Below are positions 1 to 6,020 of a DNA stretch of 11,273 nt, piece by piece (position 1 is the stretch's first letter; each line of letters begins with the position of its first letter). Position numbers and translations under genes: made by a program. The stretch is from Rhodospirillaceae bacterium (GTDB taxonomy: Bacteria > Pseudomonadota > Alphaproteobacteria > Rhodospirillales > Rhodospirillaceae), in the NCBI GenBank assembly GCA_016937315.1, contig JAFGWD010000109.1:1-11273 (forward strand). Direction: 5' to 3'. A model generated the notes under the pieces. It was not told the DNA's origin. It saw only the letters and a list, made by a program, of their open reading frames with translations, and made no database searches.

Positions 1-522
1 AGTCTTCGCGCCACCCACTGCGGCCTTAATCTGCAACGGGTCCTGACAGGTTTCGATCAAAAATGCATCGACACCCCCGGCAATCAAGCCATTGCATTGC
101 ACGGCATAGGCCGCAGCCAGCGTATCATAATCAATATGCCCCAAGCTCGGCAGCTTGGTCCCCGGCCCCATGGACCCCATCACAAAACGCTGACGCGTAT
201 CGGCAAAGCCTTCCGCTGCTTCACGAGCAATTTCTGCAGCCCGCTTGTTGATCTCAAAGGTCCGATCAGCAAGGCCGAACTCGCCCAGCGTCACCGCAGA
301 TCCGCCGAAGGTGTCGGTCTCTACGCAATCGGCCCCCGCCGCGTAATAGCGGGTGTGAATGTCGCGGATCACATCGGGACGAGACAAAACCAGTACCTCG
401 GTACAGTTTTCCTGCCCCATGTAATCAACATCGACGGACAGGTCCAAGGCCTGCACCAGGCTACCCATGCCGCCATCGCACACCAAAACGCGTTCGGACA
501 GGGCGTTCAAATAATCACTCAT
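1..522 (-). CDS. metH: Methionine synthase (or related homocysteine S-methyltransferase), N-terminal part, cut by window edge
   Basis: The reverse strand from ATG 522 stays open for 174 codons to the window edge and encodes the homocysteine-binding barrel of cobalamin-dependent methionine synthase. It begins MSDYLNALSERVLVCDGGMG, where DGGMG is the family signature. It continues with GQENCTEVL, RPDVIRDIH, YYAAGAD, ETDTFGGS, GEFGLADRTFEINKRAAEIA and MGSMGPGTK, in family order. The enzyme transfers the methyl group of 5-methyl-THF to homocysteine, consuming the product of the upstream metF. The zinc-binding cysteines and the folate, cobalamin and activation domains would lie off the left edge, so a full-length MetH, a split MetH or a short homocysteine methyltransferase cannot be told apart. 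The gap to metF is 76 bases with no promoter or terminator visible, which fits one transcript. The Shine-Dalgarno is weak (AGAGG, about 11 bases upstream). The frame is open back to a stop at 604-606, so an upstream GTG or TTG start is possible. Confidence 0.85.
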   Translation of the reverse strand, partial: MSDYLNALSERVLVCDGGMGSLVQALDLSVDVDYMGQENCTEVLVLSRPDVIRDIHTRYYAAGADCVETDTFGGSAVTLGEFGLADRTFEINKRAAEIAREAAEGFADTRQRFVMGSMGPGTKLPSLGHIDYDTLAAAYAVQCNGLIAGGVDAFLIETCQDPLQIKAAVGGAKT

Positions 523-598
523 CGGCCAAATTGCCTCTTGGTTTTCGAGCCAAACCACACAATCCGCATTGCCACCTCTGCGGGCGGTCAACGACAGA

Positions 599-1516
599 TC
601 ACTTTACCGGACGCACCCCCAGAAGATGACAAATCGCGAACGTCAGATCGGCGCGATTGAGGGTATAAAAATGGAAATCACGGATGCCGTCTTCGGCCAA
701 CGCCTGGACCTGTTCATAGGCTTGCGTCGCCGCAACCAAGCGCCGGGTATCGGGATCGTCGTCCAAACCATCAAAGGCACGGTACATCCACTGAGGCACC
801 GTTGCGCCACACGCATTGGAAAACTTCACCACTTGCGCAAAATTGGTCACCGGCAAAATACCGGGGATCACCGGAATGGTAATTCCCGCCGCCGCCACGC
901 GGTCGCGGAACCGACGATAGACATCGACGTCAAAGAAATACTGGCTGACCGCCCGCGTTGCTCCCGCATCAATCTTCCGCTTCAGATTATCGATATCGGC
1001 TTCCAAGGACGGTGATTGCGGATGTCCTTCGGGATAAGCCGCCACGCTGACTTCAAAATCGGCGATGCGTTTCAATCCCGCCACCAAATCCGACGCATAC
1101 GCATAGCCATTGGGATGTGGAACATACTCCGGCTGCCCATCCGGCGGATCACCGCGTAACGCCACCACATGGGTGATCCCGGCATCCCAGTACGCCCGCG
1201 CCACGGCATCAATCTCGGCACGCGTTGCCGCAACGGAAGTCAGGTGTGCTGCGGGCTTCATGGCGGTTTCTCGTGCAATGCGGACCACGGTGTCATGGGT
1301 GCGTTCCCGCGTCGACCCACCCGCACCATAGGTCACGGAAACGAAGCTCGGAGCCAAGGGTTCTAGACGCTTCACCGCATCCCAGAGGGCCTCAGCCATC
1401 TTTTCGGTTTTCGGCGGGAAAAATTCAAAAGACACCCCGACCGCGTGCCGCGCGGCACGCGCAATGGGCATCCGACTCTCTGGCGCATCCCTTTTTTCCG
1501 CTTGATTTCCGCTCAT
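599..1516 (-). CDS. metF: 5,10-methylenetetrahydrofolate reductase
   Basis: MetF is an FAD-containing TIM-barrel enzyme that reduces 5,10-methylene-THF to 5-methyl-THF, the methyl donor for MetH. The 305-residue length is normal for bacterial MetF, with a slightly long N-terminus. Visible motifs are SFEFFPPKT near residue 30, whose Glu matches the catalytic Glu28 of E. coli MetF; FVSVTYGAGGSTRERT near 58-73; ALRGDPP near 120-125, whose Asp matches E. coli Asp120; AAYPEGHP near 158-165; SQYFFD near 190; IPGILPVTN near 217; and FHFYTLNR near the C-terminus. The ATG overlaps the stop of the upstream regulator gene (ATGA at 1513-1516), indicating translational coupling. A strong purine-rich site (GGAGGAAGG then GAGGG) lies just upstream. 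It sits between the ArsR-methyltransferase regulator and metH in the same orientation. Confidence 0.96.
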   Translation of the reverse strand: MSGNQAEKRDAPESRMPIARAARHAVGVSFEFFPPKTEKMAEALWDAVKRLEPLAPSFVSVTYGAGGSTRERTHDTVVRIARETAMKPAAHLTSVAATRAEIDAVARAYWDAGITHVVALRGDPPDGQPEYVPHPNGYAYASDLVAGLKRIADFEVSVAAYPEGHPQSPSLEADIDNLKRKIDAGATRAVSQYFFDVDVYRRFRDRVAAAGITIPVIPGILPVTNFAQVVKFSNACGATVPQWMYRAFDGLDDDPDTRRLVAATQAYEQVQALAEDGIRDFHFYTLNRADLTFAICHLLGVRPVK

Positions 1517-2463
1517 CCCTCACCTTCCTCCGCTTCTATATTACGTTGCGCCACCCAAATACCAACGGTCAGGGGATTTCCGGCCAACTGATGCTCTGCA
1601 ACAGGCGTTAACCCGGCCTCAGCAAACCAACGTCCAACTTCGGCGGTCGAAAATCCCAAACGCAAATGATTATGTTCTGTCCGTAACTCTTCCAAAGCAT
1701 GTGGCAGAAAATCCACCACCACCACGCGCCCGCCCGGGGCCAAGGCCCGAACCGCCTCACGCACGGCGGCAGCTGGACGTCGGGCGTAATGAAGAACCTG
1801 ATGGAAAACCACAACATCAAAGTCTTGGGCATCTCCCGGCAGATGTTCCATGTCCGCCTGCCGCACCAAACAATGACGAAATCCGGCAGCAGCCACATTC
1901 TCCCGCGCCAGAGCCAACATTTCCGGGGATTGATCAATCCCCTCGGCCCGTGCCACAGCACCACCCAAGAGAGTCAAGATGTGGCCCGTGCCAGTCCCAA
2001 CATCCAGAAGACTCTTCACCGGGCGATCAAGGATAAGGTCACGAATCGCCGCATCCACCAACGATTCATCCGCTTGCAACCCACGCATCCGGTCCCAATC
2101 TTCCGCGATGGCGGCAAAGTAGGCCTGCACGCGCACAGACCGCGCCGCTGCGATTCGGCGCAAACGCTCGGTATCCGCCAGCAAAACCGGATCGTCACTA
2201 GGCAGCGCCGCCAATATTGCCTCGACCACAGCGACCGAAGCTCCACATCGCGTCAAGCGATAGAACACCCAGCTTCCTTCACGAAAGCGATCCAAAACAC
2301 CGCCTTCCACCAACACCTTAAGGTGCCGCGAAATGCCGGGCTGGCTCCCCCCCAACAGTACAGTCAGGTCGGAAACCGTCAGGTCATCAACCGCACACAG
2401 GCGAGCCAGACGCAACCGTGTCGGCTCGGCAAGGGCTTTCAAACAGGTCAATATGGCATGCAC
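1513..2463 (-). CDS. ArsR-family HTH regulator fused to a SAM-dependent methyltransferase domain (SahR-like candidate)
   Basis: This 316-residue protein has two domains. Residues 1-85 form an ArsR/SmtB winged helix: LKALAEPTRLRLARLC at 8-23, recognition helix around SQPGISRHLKVL at 40-51, and wing GSWVFYRL at 63-70. Residues about 110-316 form a class I methyltransferase: motif I LLDVGTGTG at 152-160, acidic loop EGID at 174-177, QADMEHLP at 202-209, FDVVVFHQVLHY at 215-226 and LAPGGRVVVVDF at 241-252. The chosen start is GTG 2463, with GGAGAGG eight bases upstream. The frame is open to ATG 2544, but that start lies upstream of a consensus promoter whose transcript would begin near 2485. The gene leads the operon and overlaps metF by four bases. 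I infer a SAM- or SAH-responsive repressor of the methionine cycle, like regulators described as SahR. Whether the methyltransferase domain catalyses or only senses is not visible. Confidence 0.88.
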   Translation of the reverse strand: MHAILTCLKALAEPTRLRLARLCAVDDLTVSDLTVLLGGSQPGISRHLKVLVEGGVLDRFREGSWVFYRLTRCGASVAVVEAILAALPSDDPVLLADTERLRRIAAARSVRVQAYFAAIAEDWDRMRGLQADESLVDAAIRDLILDRPVKSLLDVGTGTGHILTLLGGAVARAEGIDQSPEMLALARENVAAAGFRHCLVRQADMEHLPGDAQDFDVVVFHQVLHYARRPAAAVREAVRALAPGGRVVVVDFLPHALEELRTEHNHLRLGFSTAEVGRWFAEAGLTPVAEHQLAGNPLTVGIWVAQRNIEAEEGEG

Positions 2464-2471
2464 GTCAACAA

Positions 2472-2478
2472 CCTCTCC
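2472..2478 (-). promoter_or_regulatory. Ribosome binding site that fixes the GTG start of the ArsR-methyltransferase gene
   Basis: GGAGAGG on the minus strand lies eight bases before GTG 2463. No comparable site precedes the longer ATG start at 2544, so this site supports the shorter protein. Confidence 0.75.
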
Positions 2479-2491
2479 GCAATGCCGTGAT

Positions 2492-2519
2492 ATTATATAC
2501 ACGGATGTGTATATGTCAA
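2492..2519 (-). promoter_or_regulatory. Consensus sigma70 promoter of the arsR-methyltransferase/metF/metH operon
   Basis: Read on the minus strand, a perfect -35 TTGACA (2519-2514) is followed after 16 bases by a perfect -10 TATAAT (2497-2492). Transcription should start near 2483-2486. That gives a leader of only about 20 bases before GTG 2463, too short for a SAM, SAH or cobalamin riboswitch. Both hexamers match consensus, so the promoter is probably strong when not repressed. Confidence 0.8.
2495..2514. promoter_or_regulatory. Perfect palindromic operator inside the met operon promoter
   Basis: ATATACAC, a four-base spacer (GGAT) and GTGTATAT form an inverted repeat with exact 8-base arms. 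It fills the spacer between -35 and -10 and touches both hexamers, so a bound protein would block RNA polymerase. ArsR-family repressors usually bind such AT-rich imperfect or perfect dyads over their own promoters. The obvious candidate binder is the ArsR-methyltransferase encoded immediately downstream. The binder's identity is inference; the palindrome and its position are seen directly. Confidence 0.75.
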
Positions 2520-2528
2520 TGCATGTTG

Positions 2529-2546
2529 GTGTGACGGCTATCACAC
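2529..2546. promoter_or_regulatory. CRP/FNR-superfamily-type site, TGTGA-N6-TCACA
   Basis: GTGTGA, six bases (CGGCTA) and TCACAC form an inverted repeat with exact 6-base arms. Its core matches the classical CRP consensus half-sites in both arms. The centre (about 2537.5) lies some 52 bases upstream of the predicted met operon start on the minus strand and about 185 bases upstream of mlaA on the plus strand. It could therefore serve either gene. Two copies of AATGCAT (2518-2524 and 2552-2558) flank it. Function is inferred from the match only. Confidence 0.5.
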
Positions 2547-2653
2547 AGCGAAATGCATCTGTAGGATTTTTGCCACAAGGATCGAAAACCTTTGGCTATG
2601 TGGCCAAAGAGTCTGGTGAAAAGCACATGGCCTATGATATGTGATGAAGACGC

Positions 2654-2680
2654 TCGGGAAGATTCTCCCCGAAATTTTTT
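2654..2680 (+). terminator. Terminator-like or attenuator-like hairpin in the mlaA leader
   Basis: On the plus strand TCGGG (2654-2658) pairs with CCCGA (2668-2672) across a nine-base loop. The stem is followed by two A residues and six T residues (2675-2680). The stem is short, so termination would be weak. It lies 42 bases before the chosen mlaA start, where it could attenuate readthrough or act as a leader element. Confidence 0.35.
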
Positions 2681-2721
2681 GTCGGCCTCCGCCCTTTCGG
2701 CCACCAAGAAAAGAGACATCC

Positions 2722-3510
2722 ATGCTCGGTTTTTCTGCCGCCCGCCGCACCCTTCGCCTTGCCGCATTCGGTGCCTTGTGTGCCTTCTCCCTGGCATCTA
2801 CGCCCGCTTTTGCGGAAAAGACAGACGAGGCGAACGATCCGATAGAGCCGTTCAACCGTGCCATGTTCGATTTCAACATGGCTATTGACCGTGCGGCATT
2901 GGCTCCTGTGGCACGCGGCTATCGCGACTACACACCAGACCCGCTACAAAAGGGCATTCACAACGTTCTGGTCAATTTGCGGGCTCCCATCGACCTGCTA
3001 AACACCCTGCTACAGGGTGATTTTGATCGGTCTCTGATCGTTGTGAAACGTTTTGTGGTGAATTCCACAGCGGGAATCGGCGGCTTGATTGATGCGGCGG
3101 CAGAGACCGGCGATGAACGTCAGAAGGAAGACTTTGGCCAAACCTTGGCGGTCTGGGGGGCACAGGGCAATCCTTATATCGTGTGGCCGCTGCTGGGCCC
3201 ATCCAATCCCCGCGACAGTATTGGTGGTGTCGTTGACGTCTTCTCCGACCCGCTGTTCTGGATGGGTATGAACTCTGGATGGGACATGGCGGAGCCCTTA
3301 ATGTGGACCCGTGCGGGCATATCGATCATTGATAACCGTGTGCCGCTTCTGGACCCCTTGGAAGAACTCGAACGGACTTCGGTTGACTTCTATGTCGCCG
3401 TGCGTGATTACGTGCGCCAACAACGGATGTTGGACATCATGAATCGTTCCTCCGCTGACCGTCCTGGTGAAGGTGAAGGCTATCGTTTCAGCTTCACACC
3501 ACAGTCATGA
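2722..3510 (+). CDS. mlaA: MlaA/VacJ outer-membrane phospholipid-asymmetry protein
   Basis: MlaA sits in the outer membrane and removes misplaced phospholipids from the outer leaflet, passing them to periplasmic MlaC. The 262-residue product starts with a signal peptide (LRLAAFGALCAFSLASTPAFA, likely cleaved after Ala31). The MlaA core follows: NDPIEPFNRAMFDFN near 39-53, NLRAPIDLLNTLLQGD near 90-105, RFVVNSTAGIGGL near 112-124, EDFGQTLAVWG near 139-149 and WPLLGPSNPRDSIG near 156-169. I chose ATG 2722. It has a purine-rich AAGAGA site and places the signal peptide at the N-terminus, whereas starts at 2641 or 2644 add 26-27 residues unlike a signal sequence. E. coli MlaA is a lipoprotein, but here the only cysteine in the leader follows Ala-Leu, which is not a lipobox. 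mlaC follows 34 bases downstream. Confidence 0.93.
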   Translation: MLGFSAARRTLRLAAFGALCAFSLASTPAFAEKTDEANDPIEPFNRAMFDFNMAIDRAALAPVARGYRDYTPDPLQKGIHNVLVNLRAPIDLLNTLLQGDFDRSLIVVKRFVVNSTAGIGGLIDAAAETGDERQKEDFGQTLAVWGAQGNPYIVWPLLGPSNPRDSIGGVVDVFSDPLFWMGMNSGWDMAEPLMWTRAGISIIDNRVPLLDPLEELERTSVDFYVAVRDYVRQQRMLDIMNRSSADRPGEGEGYRFSFTPQS

Positions 3511-3544
3511 CATCATCACTCTTTGACGGAATAAGGAACTGTTT

Positions 3545-4186
3545 ATGATTCACACGCTTCGCCGCATGGTTGTTGCGGTTCAGGGGGCCGTGTGTGCACT
3601 GGTCCTACTGTTTGCGTCTTCAACAGCCAACGCTATGACCCCGGAGGAAGCCACAGGCTTCATCACGACTCTGGTGGACACCGCAGTCAACGATGTCATC
3701 GGGGCGAAAGTCCCCGCAAAACAAAAAGAAGAACGCTTTCGTCAGCTGTTTATCGAAGCCGCCGACATTCCCGGCATCGCGGCCTTTGTCGTTGGCCGAG
3801 AATGGCGCACCGCTTCGCCGGAACAAAAGACACAATTCATCCGCCTGTTTGAGGACGTCTCTATCCTCACCTGGATATCTCACCTTGAAGAATACCAGGG
3901 CATAAAGATCGAAGTCATCGGCGCTTATGCGGATAAATCCGACATCTTTGTTGAAAGCTCGGTGGCCTCCCAAAACGGAAAACCAATCCCGATCGTCTGG
4001 CGGGTTCAGGCGCGTCAAAACAACACCATGAAGCTGATCGACGTGGTCATCGAAGCCAACAGCATGCTGATCAACACCCGCAAGCAGTACGCCTCGGTGA
4101 TGAAGCGTGAGGGCGGCTTGGCTGGATTGATGGCTTCTTTAGAAAAGATGCGTACCGACCTGCGCTCTGGGAAAAACGCACAATAG
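3545..4186 (+). CDS. mlaC: MlaC/Ttg2D periplasmic phospholipid-binding protein
   Basis: This 213-residue protein belongs to the Ttg2 toluene-tolerance/MlaC family, periplasmic carriers that shuttle phospholipids between the MlaA complex and the inner-membrane MlaFEDB transporter. A signal peptide covers residues 1-30, with cleavage after SSTANA. Family landmarks are EERFRQLFIEAADIPGIAAFVVGREWR near 62-88, SPEQKTQFIRLFED near 91-104, VWRVQ near 156-160 and KLIDVVIEANSMLINTRKQYASVM near 167-190. AAGGAA lies six bases before the ATG. It follows mlaA with a 34-base gap and no terminator, so the two are likely cotranscribed. The family also includes HpnM proteins of hopanoid clusters, but pairing with mlaA supports MlaC. 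The mlaD, E and F genes are not in this window. Confidence 0.9.
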   Translation: MIHTLRRMVVAVQGAVCALVLLFASSTANAMTPEEATGFITTLVDTAVNDVIGAKVPAKQKEERFRQLFIEAADIPGIAAFVVGREWRTASPEQKTQFIRLFEDVSILTWISHLEEYQGIKIEVIGAYADKSDIFVESSVASQNGKPIPIVWRVQARQNNTMKLIDVVIEANSMLINTRKQYASVMKREGGLAGLMASLEKMRTDLRSGKNAQ

Positions 4187-4211
4187 ACGGAATGCTCCTT
4201 TCCCCAACATG

Positions 4212-4240
4212 AAAAGCCCCGGATCATCTCCGGGGCTTTT
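4212..4240. terminator. Bidirectional intrinsic terminator between mlaC and the aldehyde dehydrogenase gene
   Basis: A perfect 11-base stem (AAAAGCCCCGG with CCGGGGCTTTT) encloses a seven-base loop at 4223-4229. It gives a GC-rich stem and a T run on both strands. It sits 25 bases after mlaC and 17 bases after the convergent aldehyde dehydrogenase stop, so it can end both transcripts. Confidence 0.92.
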
Positions 4241-4257
4241 CCACGAGACGGCAGGGC

Positions 4258-5778
4258 TCAGAATAACCCCATGGGAGCCGCGTCATAGCTGACCAATAGG
4301 TTCTTCGTCTCCTGATAATGGTCCAGCATCATCCGATGGTTTTCACGGCCAAAGCCGGAGTCCTTGTACCCACCGAACGCAGCGTGAGCCGGGTACGCGT
4401 GGTAACAGTTGGTCCACACACGGCCCGCACGGATACCCCGTCCCATGCGATAGGCAACGTTGCCATTGCGTGACCACACTCCGGCGCCCAGACCATAGGC
4501 CGTGTCGTTGGCAATCTGTAGGGCTTCTTCTTCGGTCTTGAAGGTGGTAACGGAGAGCACTGGGCCGAAAATTTCCTCCTGGAAGATACGCATCTTATTG
4601 TGACCAGAAAACACCGTCGGTTGGATAAAATTGCCCTTGTCTAAATCGTTACCGAAGGACATGACCTCCCCACCGATCAGGCACTTCGCTCCTTCTTGCT
4701 TGCCAATCATAATGTAGTCTAGGATTTTCTTCTTCTGCATCTCTGAGGCCTGCGCCCCCATCTGCGTCGCAGCATCCAGGGGATCGCCGACCTTAATCGC
4801 GGCAACACGCTTCAACGCACGTTCCATGAACTTTTCATAGATCGATTCCTGAACCAAAGCACGCGAAGGACAGGTGCATACCTCACCCTTGTTGAAAGCG
4901 AACAGGGTGAAGCCCTCCAGCGCTTTATCCAAGAATTCGTCGTCCACATCCATCACGTCGGCAAAGAAGACATTTGGCGACTTGCCCCCCAATTCCATGG
5001 TCTGGGAGATGATATGCTTTGATGCGGCCTGCATGATCTGGCGCCCAGTGGTGGTCTCACCAGTAAACGACACTTTGCCGATGCGCGGATTGGCCGCCAG
5101 ATAGTCGCCAACCTGTGCGCCCGGCCCAGTGATCACATTCAAAACGCCCGGCGGCAGGATGTCGGCAGTCATCTCTGCCATCAACAGCAAGGACAGGGGA
5201 GTCGCGGAGGCCGGCTTAATCACCGTACAATTTCCAGAGGCGAGAGCCGGAGCAATCTTCCACGCCGCCATCAACAGCGGGAAATTCCACGGGATAATCT
5301 GTCCAACAACGCCGATCGGTTCCTTGAAGTGATAGGCCACGGTCTTGTCATCAATGATAGAGATGCGCCCTTCCTCTGCCCGGATGCATCCTGCGAAATA
5401 GCGGAAGTGATCAACAGCCAGAGGGATATCGGCGTTCATCGTCTCGCGGATCGGCTTACCGTTGTCAATGGTCTCGACGGTGGCCAGCAACTCCAGGTTC
5501 TCTTCCATGCGGTCGGCGATCTTGTTGAGAAGACGGGATCGTTCCGCCGGAGACACACGCGCCCAGGCATCCCGCGCCGCATGCGCGACATCAAGAGCAC
5601 GATCCACATCCTCGGTCGAGGACTGAGCGAACTCGACGATAGTCGTCGCGTCGATTGGACTCGTATCGGTGGAATAAAGGCCGCGCACCGGTTCAACAAA
5701 CTTACCGCCGATGAAGTTGCCATAACGAGCACGAATCTTGCCCTGAGACCGGATGGTGTCCAGTGCTTGTTTAATCAT
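4258..5778 (-). CDS. NAD(P)-dependent aldehyde dehydrogenase, AldB/ExaC type
   Basis: The 506-residue product closely resembles E. coli AldB and ExaC-type acetaldehyde dehydrogenases along its whole length. It oxidises aldehydes, probably acetaldehyde or other short aliphatic ones, to acids. Landmarks are NFIGG at 21-25, IPWNFP at 162-167, cofactor-site Lys188 in VIKPAS, SFTGET at 237-242, general base Glu262 in MELGGKSPN, nucleophile Cys301 in GEVCTCPSR, EEIFGPV in the C-terminal third and a C-terminus ending in GLF as in AldB. I chose ATG 5778 because GGGAGC lies eight bases upstream and 506 residues suits the family. The frame is open to an ATG at 5832, which would add 18 residues but has no good ribosome site. 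It is a single-gene unit, convergent with mlaC. The exact substrate is not fixed by sequence. Confidence 0.93.
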   Translation of the reverse strand: MIKQALDTIRSQGKIRARYGNFIGGKFVEPVRGLYSTDTSPIDATTIVEFAQSSTEDVDRALDVAHAARDAWARVSPAERSRLLNKIADRMEENLELLATVETIDNGKPIRETMNADIPLAVDHFRYFAGCIRAEEGRISIIDDKTVAYHFKEPIGVVGQIIPWNFPLLMAAWKIAPALASGNCTVIKPASATPLSLLLMAEMTADILPPGVLNVITGPGAQVGDYLAANPRIGKVSFTGETTTGRQIMQAASKHIISQTMELGGKSPNVFFADVMDVDDEFLDKALEGFTLFAFNKGEVCTCPSRALVQESIYEKFMERALKRVAAIKVGDPLDAATQMGAQASEMQKKKILDYIMIGKQEGAKCLIGGEVMSFGNDLDKGNFIQPTVFSGHNKMRIFQEEIFGPVLSVTTFKTEEEALQIANDTAYGLGAGVWSRNGNVAYRMGRGIRAGRVWTNCYHAYPAHAAFGGYKDSGFGRENHRMMLDHYQETKNLLVSYDAAPMGLF

Positions 5779-5887
5779 GTTCAAAAGCTCCCGTTCGTTG
5801 GATGCCGCATTTGATTTTTCTGGCAGCGACATGAAGACGTCACCGACAGGTCCTTAGGACGTAAACTCAAACCTCCAGGTATGACTT

Positions 5888-5903
5888 AGCTCATATAGGA
5901 GCT
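5888..5903. promoter_or_regulatory. Near-perfect palindrome upstream of the aldehyde dehydrogenase gene
   Basis: AGCTC, ATATAG and GAGCT form a 16-base dyad in which 14 of 16 positions are symmetric. It lies about 110 bases upstream of the chosen start. An AT-rich tract at about 5917-5937, further upstream, could hold a promoter or UP element. The arrangement suggests an operator, but no binder is known. Confidence 0.3.
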
Positions 5904-5962
5904 TCTCACCCCAACATAAATGTATATATTTTTTATGGGTATTGCGGCTCCGTACGAACAAC

Positions 5963-5995
5963 AAAAAACGCCAGGGACAACCTGCCCCCGGCGTT
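5963..5995 (-). terminator. Intrinsic terminator of ettA
   Basis: On the minus strand AACGCC pairs with GGCGTT. A G-T wobble and GGG/CCC extend the stem to about ten base pairs around a loop of about nine bases. The stem ends in a run of six T residues (plus-strand A run at 5963-5968). It lies 26 bases after the ettA stop. Confidence 0.85.
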
Positions 5996-6020
5996 GCATT
6001 CGCCTTGTTGTGACCAGAAA

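Noticed and set aside
1699..2490. Plus-strand open frame of 263 codons.
   Set aside because: It lies opposite the ArsR-methyltransferase gene, has no recognisable motif and no ribosome site; it is a shadow of the real gene.
2464..2491. SAM, SAH or cobalamin riboswitch in front of the met operon.
   Set aside because: The predicted leader is only about 20 bases, too short for any of these.
2464..2544. N-terminal extension of the ArsR-methyltransferase from ATG 2544.
   Set aside because: It would begin upstream of the consensus promoter and encode the operator. GTG 2463 has a strong ribosome site and the transcript should start near 2485.
5779..5832. Eighteen-residue longer N-terminus for the aldehyde dehydrogenase.
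   Set aside because: ATG 5832 lacks a ribosome site, while ATG 5778 has one at good spacing and gives the usual family length. The longer form is not excluded.
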